Assembly: GCA_963575745.1 (NCBI GenBank)
Contig: CAUYUJ010022091.1
Coordinates: 1-50,000 of the forward strand
Direction of reading: 5' to 3'
Length of the DNA stretch: 50,000 nucleotides
Source: Prorocentrum cordatum
Taxonomy: Eukaryota; Sar; Dinophyceae; Prorocentrales; Prorocentraceae
Positions 8,604-15,906 of this stretch are shown here, piece after piece. The position numbers and the translations under genes are program-made. The first letter of the stretch is position 1; each line of letters begins with the position of its first letter. Below the pieces are notes generated by a model. It worked only from the letters and a program-made list of their open reading frames with translations. It was not told the DNA's origin and searched no databases.

Positions 8604-11534
8604 TCAGGGCGCTTCGTCGCGATCCGCGTTGTCAGCCTGTGCCCGAACAGCTCCTGTCGAGGTGGTGGTCCTGCCGATTGCCTTGTCGGGTCGGTCCTGC
8701 AGGGCCCACTCCCTTGCCTCTTCCAACCAGGTCGGTGAGCCACTCCGCCTCGCTGGGCCCCGATGGTAGTCCTGACCCATCTCCCTGGTCTTGTAGCGGT
8801 CGAGCGGCTGGAAGAAGTGGGCCACGTCGTCGTCGATGTGCCACCCCTGGACGTCGCTAGGCGACTCGCCAAAGCGCCACCTTATCTGCTTCGCCAGTGC
8901 GGTCGCGATGGCCTGGCACATCCTGTTCGGGTACTCCTTGGCCGCCGCGGTGCGCCACTGGCCGTCGTCGTTGATGCCTGCCAGCTCCGCGTGGTAGGAG
9001 GCCGTGTGAAAGCACCTCCCGCTTCCAGGCAGTCTGCTGATTTCTGCTCGGAGGGTTGGTAGGGATACCGCCATCAGGCTTGTGGACTTCCTCGAACGCG
9101 CTCCACAGGTGCACTGGTCGAATGTGATCAGCTCGACTCCCTGCTGGTTCAGGAGGTGGCGCGTCTCGGGAATCTTCCAGGAGCTGGCGAAGTGCTCCTC
9201 GGTGGGCTCGGACGGGTGCTCGAGCATGCCTGGGACTCCCAGGTTGAGGCACATGTACATGAGCTCCAGCTGTGTCCTGTATAGGCGGTTGCCTGTCGCT
9301 ACTTGCTCCATCTCTGGACGGGAAAGGTAGCGAAGGCCCCACAGGCTGTTGCTGCTCCTTAGGGGTCTTGGTGGGCGACCCCTGCAGTCATTGGGGGGCA
9401 AGTGGCGCGCTCGGCTCCAGGTCTCGCACGGCGGTCCGCCGATGACTCCTGCAATTCTCCCTGCTTGTGCCATGTCTCGCCACTTGCTGACTGCGACTTC
9501 TGATGTCAGGTCGCCGAAGGTCGGGTCGTTGGCGATGTCCAGGCTGAGCATGTGTATGTCGCAAGCAGCCCGACTGCTGAGGCGGTCGAACCAATCCTGA
9601 ACATCTCCCTCTCGGCGACGGCCGCTGAATAGATGCAGCACGTATAGCGTCCGAGCTGGTCTGGGCCTAGGTACAGCAGCTGGCGGCGGTGGTGGCTCCT
9701 CGATGAAGGGGAGCTCTAGGCTCTCGTAGTGGCCGCCGTTGCTGTCGTCGCTGTCCTCGTCCGTATGTATTTCTGGAGGACGAGCAGGGACTGCAGGCTT
9801 CTCTGCCCAGTCGATGGGCCTGCCCGCCCTTCGGTTCGCCTGCTGCTTGTCGCGCACGATTTGCTGGTTGTGCTGCAGCTCGGCTCTACTTAGGATTGCT
9901 GGACGCGTCTTTCGCCAATGTCGAGCGCACCTGCGCACTCTCAGCAAGTGTTTGACCAGCCTGTTTGTAGTGTGGTAATCCATGCCGCATCCGTAGCAGA
10001 CCGACCCAGTTGCCCACGAGATAGGATGACCCGACGAGGTGTGGTCCTTGGTGATGTGTGCTCGTAGCACTGCTGCACTGGCTTCGGTACGTCCGCAGTG
10101 GTAGCATAGGTACTTGCGCTGCTGCTCGAAGTGCTGGTCTGGGAAGGGCGAGATGGCTTCCGTGTTGGTCCACCGTTGGAGTCGAAGCCGCCATCGAGCT
10201 TGGTAGTCGTGATCGTACTGGCGAGCTTTGCCACGTTGGCAAGCTTTCTTTACTGCGCTGAGGTAGCTTTGGTAGTCGTTCCTGGCCCAGTCCTTCCAGT
10301 CCTCGAGCGTGTATGCTCCACCACGCTCGTCAGGTCCTGTGCGGTCGCGGACCCAGTCTAGGTCGCGGCGGAGCAGTGCCACCCAGCCGTAACTACCATC
10401 CCAGGCTTGGCTAAGTAGCCGGCGGAGGTGCAGGGGTCCCCAGTTGAGGCACCTGCCAAATAGTCGTAGCCGCTCGAGTCGCAGGACTATCTCTGGGGGC
10501 AGCTTGTCGACCCCTTCGAGAATCTGGGTGTTCGTGACCTCCTTTTTCTGTCGTACTTTCCAAGTGATCCTTTGCGCGGCAGCGTAGTTGACGATATACT
10601 GGTTATTGAAATTCCTGGCCTGGCCTGCTCTGAGTTCGGGCCAGGTAGACGATTTGTATAGTAGCTGGGATAGCACCACACTGTCGGCTAAGTAGGCCTT
10701 GTCTTTGATGGCCAGCTCTGATCGCCGGTGGACTTCGCGATGGAGAGGCCTCGTGGATGTCGCTGCAGTGGCTACCTTCACTGCGACATCCACCCCAGGG
10801 GATGCATTGTCGGTCACGTAGGTCCCGAGGAGCTTGTGGTGACGAACCACCTCGACGTAACTCTCTGCAAGGGGGACCTCGATCCTCGGCACTCCCTCGG
10901 AGTAGAAACTGGCCCGCGCTTGCCGGCTCCCAGGCCCACTGAAGTCGATCATCACCTTGGTCTTGGTGAGCTGCAGCTGGAGGCCGAAGGTGCTGGCGGC
11001 GCAGTAGACGGCTTCGCAGAACCCGGTGGCCTCATGCTGAATGTGGTCGGGGCTGGTGAACACGTGCGTGCCCGTTAGGTCGTCGACGAACGATAGGCCA
11101 TGAGGTTCATGCTCCTGGAGTGGCCCATCTGTGGGGTCGGTGTCGCATGCGAAGCTGCTGTCAAGAGGCTTGCCCTGAGGTCGTAGCCCTCGCTGCGCAA
11201 GGTAGCTGTCAATCATGCGGTGGACTCGGCCGAATAGCAGATTGAAGTCCGCGTCGGCCAGGGGCACGCCAGGCCTCGTGCCCTTGTGCGGCGCCATAAG
11301 GTTCTGGGAGAACCTGTGTGATGTCCACCTGTTGCGGTAACCTTCTGCAATGAGGGCAGCCAGGTGGGAGCCGTCCAACACTGTGTCGAGTATCCCTGGG
11401 TTGGCCATGAGGTGCTCCAGCTGCGGCTGGGCCCACAGGGGAACCTCGAGGTTCTCTAGCACCTCCTTGACTTCGTCCTCCTCGCCTGGGATGCCATGAA
11501 CCAGCTGGGCTACAACCGAGTAGAAGGCCTCCTT
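8604..11534 (-). CDS. Retroelement ORF2, part 2: RT palm/thumb, zinc knuckles, cytosine-methyltransferase-like domain
   Basis: This segment continues in the same frame after the TGA, starting KEAFYSVV (rest of RT motif A). Residues are numbered from the GTG at 11462. RT motif B is GTRPGVPLADADFNLLF (61-77), the catalytic FVDD is at 125-128, motif D is LTKTKVMIDFSG and motif E is HKLLGTYV. Two zinc-binding motifs follow: C453-x2-C456-x12-H469-x4-H474 and C489-x2-C492-x12-H505-x6-C512. From about 606 to 860 is a C5-cytosine-methyltransferase-like region: VLHLFSGRR (motif I-like, SAM loop), LSLDI, GGPPCETWS with Cys679 (motif IV nucleophile), and MLEHP in the place of ENV. The segment ends near AAAKEYPNRMCQAIATALAK. 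The QxRxR motif is not obvious, so activity is unproven. The frame continues past the final TGA for about 110 codons. Confidence 0.85.
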   Translation of the reverse strand, partial: KEAFYSVVAQLVHGIPGEEDEVKEVLENLEVPLWAQPQLEHLMANPGILDTVLDGSHLAALIAEGYRNRWTSHRFSQNLMAPHKGTRPGVPLADADFNLLFGRVHRMIDSYLAQRGLRPQGKPLDSSFACDTDPTDGPLQEHEPHGLSFVDDLTGTHVFTSPDHIQHEATGFCEAVYCAASTFGLQLQLTKTKVMIDFSGPGSRQARASFYSEGVPRIEVPLAESYVEVVRHHKLLGTYVTDNASPGVDVAVKVATAATSTRPLHREVHRRSELAIKDKAYLADSVVLSQLLYKSSTWPELRAGQARNFNNQYIVNYAAAQRITWKVRQKKEVTNTQILEGVDKLPPEIVLRLERLRLFGRCLNWGPLHLRRLLSQAWDGSYGWVALLRRDLDWVRDRTGPDERGGAYTLEDWKDWARNDYQSYLSAVKKACQRGKARQYDHDYQARWRLRLQRWTNTEAISPFPDQHFEQQRKYLCYHCGRTEASAAVLRAHITKDHTSSGHPISWATGSVCYGCGMDYHTTNRLVKHLLRVRRCARHWRKTRPAILSRAELQHNQQIVRDKQQANRRAGRPIDWAEKPAVPARPPEIHTDEDSDDSNGGHYESLELPFIEEPPPPPAAVPRPRPARTLYVLHLFSGRRREGDVQDWFDRLSSRAACDIHMLSLDIANDPTFGDLTSEVAVSKWRDMAQAGRIAGVIGGPPCETWSRARHLPPNDCRGRPPRPLRSSNSLWGLRYLSRPEMEQVATGNRLYRTQLELMYMCLNLGVPGMLEHPSEPTEEHFASSWKIPETRHLLNQQGVELITFDQCTCGARSRKSTSLMAVSLPTLRAEISRLPGSGRCFHTASYHAELAGINDDGQWRTAAAKEYPNRMCQAIATALAKQIRWRFGESPSDVQGWHIDDDVAHFFQPLDRYKTREMGQDYHRGPARRSGSPTWLEEAREWALQDRPDKAIGRTTTSTGAVRAQADNADRDEAP
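8883..9647 (-). other. C5-cytosine-methyltransferase-like (DCM-like) domain of ORF2
   Basis: Motif order along the domain: LHLFSG, SLDI, GGPPCETWS, MLEHP, and FDQCTCGARSRKST, where phage-type enzymes have a 'G.P..K.T' loop. The Cys in PPC is encoded at 9426-9428. Dinoflagellate retroelements with functional cytosine methyltransferases have been reported for Symbiodinium. This copy departs from canonical motifs I and VI, so it may be a divergent or inactive relative. Confidence 0.7.
9927..10106 (-). other. Paired zinc-knuckle region of ORF2
   Basis: A C2H2-type and a C2HC-type motif lie about 33 residues apart between RT and the methyltransferase-like domain. In LINEs, C-terminal zinc knuckles usually bind nucleic acid and aid target-primed reverse transcription. 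Confidence 0.75.
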
Positions 11535-14500
11535 TCAGTCGTAGCAGCTTATCATGGAGCACCTCCCTTGGGCCTGACTTCTCTCTGTGAAGAGGCGTGC
11601 TGCTAGGGCCGCCATGTCCGCTCCTCGCTTGGGCCGGCCGCCAACCTGGATGTCCTCCAGCGCTATGGCGAGGGTAGTGTTGAGCATGGTCCTTAGGTAT
11701 TTGTGGTGGTGCTTGCCCAGGACGTTGTTTAAGAGGATCTCGCGGTAGGCTTGGAGGTACCTTGGGTCGCCTTTTCCTTTGGGAATTGCGACCAGGTCTC
11801 CACCCTTGAAGCTCAGCGGCTCCCGCACGGTGGTCGCCACCTTGGTGAAGAGGGGGTGCAGTAGCCTCGCTGCCTCTGTGGGGGCCGCCCTGAGGACAGC
11901 GTTCGTGAGCCCGTCGGGGCCTCCTTGCGTCCCAGCCTTGGCCGCGGCGAACTGGGCCTGGCAGACGGCCAGGGGCATCACCATGGAGAGATCCAGCATG
12001 CCGTCGAAGGGCCTGATCTTGCTGTCGTGATTGTACTTGTTGGCAAGATCATCCGCTGTCACGATCTTGCCCGCCTGTATCTTCGCGAAATGGTTAAGCT
12101 CCTGGTCCGCCATGTCCTGGGAGTTGTGGATCACCTCTCCATCCTTGTCGAGCCGCATAGGCTTTCCTGCTGGGAACTTCGCCTTCCTCCCTCCATACCT
12201 TAGTAGGTCGCGGTGAGCCTTCCACTGGGCCGCAGCGTCGTTCGCAGCGGAGGCGGAGGACGCAGTCGAGGCAAGCCGACTGAGGAATGCGCTGCGGTCC
12301 TTCTCGACGGCCGCGGCAACGATGGGCCCAGACCTGGTGAGGAAGGAAAGGATGGCCATGGCGTAGACCATGGGCGAGATTGTCCAGTTCAGGAGGAGGT
12401 GCGCGTAGTGGTGGATGTCGTGGATGGTGCCATCGTCATCGCCACGCTCTCTGCTCCACAGGGAGAGTGAGTCCCCTACTTCGCCTGCACGAAGAGAATG
12501 GGCGTGGGCTACTAGTCGTCCAGGTCGGTCGTCATGGGCTTCTCCTCTGAGCACTGCGCGGTGGACTCGGAGTGCGAGGCGCCTGGCTCGGATCAGGCCC
12601 ATGGTAGTCTTGGTGGCGTAGGGCTTCCTCGTTGCCTTGGCGGCCTTGCCGAAGGCCTGGATGGCCGCGTCGTTGACGACCCTGGTGGCCTCCTCGCAGT
12701 GGGTGTTGACGTCCACCTCCCAGGGGATGATCGGGGCCTGCTTGAGAATCTCCTTGAAGCTGGCCTTGGCGACGTCATTGTTCAAGTTGGTCAGGTCGGG
12801 CCTCGGTCCTGAGGCCTTGGTGGTCTTGCAGACGGCCCACTTGAGGGTGGCTAGTACTGGTATGTGGTCTTGTGCAGCTGTGCCTCGGTCCAGACCTGGC
12901 TCGGTGCTGCAGCTCGCGACGTACGGGGCGATCGAGGAGCTCAGCAGGATGTAGTCTATCCTGTGGTGCTGCCCCTTCGATCCGACGTGCGTATATGAGT
13001 TGTTGCCTGGATCCCTCGTGGTGTTGATGACCTCCATGTTGGTGTCGGCAGCGAAGCTGATGATGTGCTTGCCATTGCCGTTGGTCGCTTCTGGGCACCC
13101 ACTGGTGCCAACTCCTGGGGACTCGTAGTCGCCAAGACGCCCGTTCAGGTCCCCCATGAAGATGTCCACTCGGTACTTGTCAGACAATCGCTGAGCAGAC
13201 TCCCAGAATTCTCTCTTCTCCGCCGCGTGGGAGTCTTCGTGGGGTGCGTATGCTGATGCGATAACCATGTCTGTGCCTGCAACGCGGGTCTTGATGATCA
13301 AGAGCCTGTCGTGCTGGTGGAGGACGAGGGCGTCTTTGGCACTTAGGTACTTCGCCGCCCCACTCGCGCTGATTGGTTGGGAGACGTTGAGCCAGATGTC
13401 GCATCCTCTGTTCTGCTGCGTGTGGCCTGATGAGTAGCAAACATATTCACCTACATTGCGGACGTCTCCTTCGCTCTGCGTCTCCTGCAGGGCGACGACG
13501 TGCAGGCCCATGTCAGCAAACTGCGCTGCTAGGTGCGTGACCTTGGAGAGGCTCTGCTTGCTTTTGCCGGCCGCCTTGCCTTTGCCCGACTTGAAGCTGA
13601 CGGCGGCCTTGAGTGATCTGCAGTTGTAGGTGCACAAATTCACGTTGAGGTCGGCCTTGATGGTGGTGGTGCTGATGGGCCTCTGGATCGCTCCTGGGGC
13701 TGCCTGCGGCTGGGTGGCCTCGATGATGAAGTCTTTGTTCCGCAAGGGCGGGTATGCGGCCTTGACCGCATCTGGCTCTGATCGCAGCCATTCCCAGGAA
13801 AGGAACTTGTTGTGAGCGATCGCCTGCACTGCTGCAATGTTCGGGTCCATCAGGTCGCTGGCCGAAGCTTGATCTGCTATCCCATCTGCGAGCTCGTTCC
13901 AAGGGTGCCCGATGTGCGAGTTAATATGGTGCCACTGGGTAGGTCGGGCTTGTTGGAGGAGGCCTGCAAGCGTGCGAATGGCGGCCCCCAACCTCGGATG
14001 TACGTGGCATTGGGCTTCGCCTTTGGCCAGGTTGATAACGTTGAGGGCGTCGGGCGTGATCTCGATGGGCGCGTCGGTGTCTTGACCAAGGGCCCACATC
14101 AGTGCCCAAAGTACTGCCGTGAGCTCAGCTGTGTATGCCGTCACCTTCTCGTTGTTTGCCATGTCGTCTAGGGTCTCGGTGACCTTGCCAGCAATGAAGC
14201 CCCGAAAGCCGAACGGGCCTCGTAAGTTGCGCCCGTCGTCGTACTCGTCGACAATGACAACTGCCCAGGCGGCTGTATGTGGGATGCCGTTGTAGCTGCC
14301 GTCCGTGTAGATGTGTGTCCGCCTGGTCGGCAGCTCGCGTGATGGGCACATCTCCAGCGCCACCCTTGCCATGCTGTGCAGGGTCGTAGTGTCGACGTCG
14401 TCGCAGACGTTGACGCGGCCTCGGCCGCGAAGGGTCTCGGCTACTGGGTCTTGGCTGAGAACTGGCAGCACTGTCGCTTGGCCTCTTTCTCGTGCTGTCG

Positions 14501-15155
14501 TGGTGGGGAACTGCCGTCGCCTTCGGCCACGCCTGGCCCTCTCTGCATTGACGTACTCGGGGGAGTACTCGATGTCGTCGCCTGGCGCCAGCCCCATGCC
14601 CTGTAGAATGGGACCTTGTGTAGTGGTGATGTGGGCTGGAGGTGGCTGTGGTGTCGGAGAACGTGTGGGTGGGGCTGGTGATATGGCCCCAGCCTGAGGC
14701 GCACTCCGCTTCACGGGTGGTAGTGATGGCATTTGGCTCCCCTCATCGTAGTTCAAGTTGTCCGATCCAGCCCGCGCGGCCTGACTGAACAGGGGCTCGC
14801 GTGATTGGGCGTGGAGCATGCTGTCACGTAGACGATGAGGTTCGCCATCCAGGGCGTCTGGGTGGTTGGTAGCACCCGTGCCGTGGTGGGAGCGCGCTGA
14901 TGCCGAGGGGAGCGTTGGCTTCCACCTGCTGGACCGTGGTGAGCTGCTTGGGTCCGTCGGGACTGGGGCCACTGGTGCTGCTGGTCGAGCTGCTGAGTCC
15001 GTCGGGTCTGGATCCACCGCCAGAGCATGGTACTTGTTGTGGATGCTGCTGTTGTCCCGACGACTGTGGCTCTCCGCAGCGCGCCGTGCGCGGCGTGCAC
15101 TCCGCTGGGCTGATCGGAAGGCTGCGACTGCGCGCGCTTGCCTCCACTCCTCGTA
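11535..15155 (-). CDS. Retroelement ORF2, part 1: RNase H, APE-type endonuclease, RT fingers
   Basis: Residues are numbered from the GTG at 15017. A type-1 RNase H domain at about 233-385 shows Asp239 (HIYTDGSYNG), Glu298 (TAYTAELTAV), Asp323 (ITPDALNV), His364-Ser367-His368 and Asp378 (NELADGIADQ), so the catalytic carboxylates are present. An APE/EEP endonuclease at about 458-727 has Asn465 (TYNCRSL), Glu512 (LQETQ), Asp623/Asn625 (GDLNGRLG), Asp688 (RIDYILL) and Asp717-His718. RT motifs then start at about 1033 (GPDGLTNAVLR, KGKGDP..YREILLNNVLGK, GGRPKRGADMA). The segment ends in ISCYD followed by TGA, inside RT motif A. RNase H precedes the endonuclease, unlike usual LINEs where it follows RT. 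EN nicks target DNA, RT primes on it, and RNase H removes RNA. Confidence 0.88.
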   Translation of the reverse strand, partial: YEEWRQARAVAAFRSAQRSARRARRAAESHSRRDNSSIHNKYHALAVDPDPTDSAARPAAPVAPVPTDPSSSPRSSRWKPTLPSASARSHHGTGATNHPDALDGEPHRLRDSMLHAQSREPLFSQAARAGSDNLNYDEGSQMPSLPPVKRSAPQAGAISPAPPTRSPTPQPPPAHITTTQGPILQGMGLAPGDDIEYSPEYVNAERARRGRRRRQFPTTTARERGQATVLPVLSQDPVAETLRGRGRVNVCDDVDTTTLHSMARVALEMCPSRELPTRRTHIYTDGSYNGIPHTAAWAVVIVDEYDDGRNLRGPFGFRGFIAGKVTETLDDMANNEKVTAYTAELTAVLWALMWALGQDTDAPIEITPDALNVINLAKGEAQCHVHPRLGAAIRTLAGLLQQARPTQWHHINSHIGHPWNELADGIADQASASDLMDPNIAAVQAIAHNKFLSWEWLRSEPDAVKAAYPPLRNKDFIIEATQPQAAPGAIQRPISTTTIKADLNVNLCTYNCRSLKAAVSFKSGKGKAAGKSKQSLSKVTHLAAQFADMGLHVVALQETQSEGDVRNVGEYVCYSSGHTQQNRGCDIWLNVSQPISASGAAKYLSAKDALVLHQHDRLLIIKTRVAGTDMVIASAYAPHEDSHAAEKREFWESAQRLSDKYRVDIFMGDLNGRLGDYESPGVGTSGCPEATNGNGKHIISFAADTNMEVINTTRDPGNNSYTHVGSKGQHHRIDYILLSSSIAPYVASCSTEPGLDRGTAAQDHIPVLATLKWAVCKTTKASGPRPDLTNLNNDVAKASFKEILKQAPIIPWEVDVNTHCEEATRVVNDAAIQAFGKAAKATRKPYATKTTMGLIRARRLALRVHRAVLRGEAHDDRPGRLVAHAHSLRAGEVGDSLSLWSRERGDDDGTIHDIHHYAHLLLNWTISPMVYAMAILSFLTRSGPIVAAAVEKDRSAFLSRLASTASSASAANDAAAQWKAHRDLLRYGGRKAKFPAGKPMRLDKDGEVIHNSQDMADQELNHFAKIQAGKIVTADDLANKYNHDSKIRPFDGMLDLSMVMPLAVCQAQFAAAKAGTQGGPDGLTNAVLRAAPTEAARLLHPLFTKVATTVREPLSFKGGDLVAIPKGKGDPRYLQAYREILLNNVLGKHHHKYLRTMLNTTLAIALEDIQVGGRPKRGADMAALAARLFTERSQAQGRCSMISCYD

Positions 15156-15906
15156 TCATTGCTCCATGCCATCCTCTGCCTCGCTGCCAGCCGAGTTTTG
15201 ACCGTCGAGAAAGGTCCTTCCCACGTTCTCGATCTCGTGGACTCGGATGGCGGAGGGGGACACACTGAGTGCAAGGGCAGCCGGTAACGCATCCTTGCAG
15301 CCATCTTGGTGGCTTGTGACCTGGAGTGCTGACAGATTGGCGGATGCATCACTCATCCCTGGTAGTGTGCCTCCTTGGTTGCCGCCTAGCGCCCCTCGAG
15401 ACGCGGCGGGCGGCCCTCGTGTCGGCCGCGGTGGTGTCACGTTGGCCCCTCGAGACCCAGGTGACTGATACCGCTGTTGATGCTGGCTGCTGCGATTGGG
15501 AGTGGCCCTCCCACTGCCGATGCCCGTTGCGGTAGCACATCTGCTTGGAGTCGTGGCCCCTCGGGACCCTGGACTCCTGGGAGTACCTGATCTGGTGCGT
15601 GAGACTGTCGGAATCTCCGCTGGTCTATTTGTTACGAGACGGCTGTCGCAATTACCCCCAGGGCCCGCCGTGCTTTCAAGCCTCTGGTGGTAGGTAGGTC
15701 GAGCATCGTAGTGGAGGACCCCACTGCCGTGCTGCGGGCTTTGGGCCCCAGCTGCTCTCCCCGATGCTGCCCAGGAGATCGATGCTGTCGAACTGATCGG
15801 AGAGCGTGACGAAATCCCACATCCGTCGTGCTCTGCCCTGTTGGACTCATCGGCCGCCTCCTGGCAGTGAATTCTGTCATGCATGGCCTGAAGCCTGGCG
15901 GCGCTG
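15156..15906 (-). CDS. Retroelement linker segment after the G-run frameshift
   Basis: After the 13-base G-run this frame stays open for about 250 codons and ends at TGA with a charged stretch (SAIRVHEIENVGRTFLDGQ). It is in exactly the same frame as the RNase H-endonuclease-RT segment that follows, separated only by that TGA. Loss of one G (12 instead of 13) would connect it to the coiled-coil segment. The sequence is Ser/Gly/Pro/Thr-rich and probably disordered, with repeated SPGSRGA-like motifs. The alternative frame here is also open for about 80 codons, so the assignment rests on continuity with the downstream segment. Confidence 0.45.

Noticed and set aside
11535-15158. TGA read as Trp or selenocysteine in the retroelement
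   Set aside because: Trp does not fit RT motif A, where an aliphatic residue is usual between Asp and Lys. No SECIS-like structure was evident, and dinoflagellate nuclear genes use TGA as stop. Decay is simpler.
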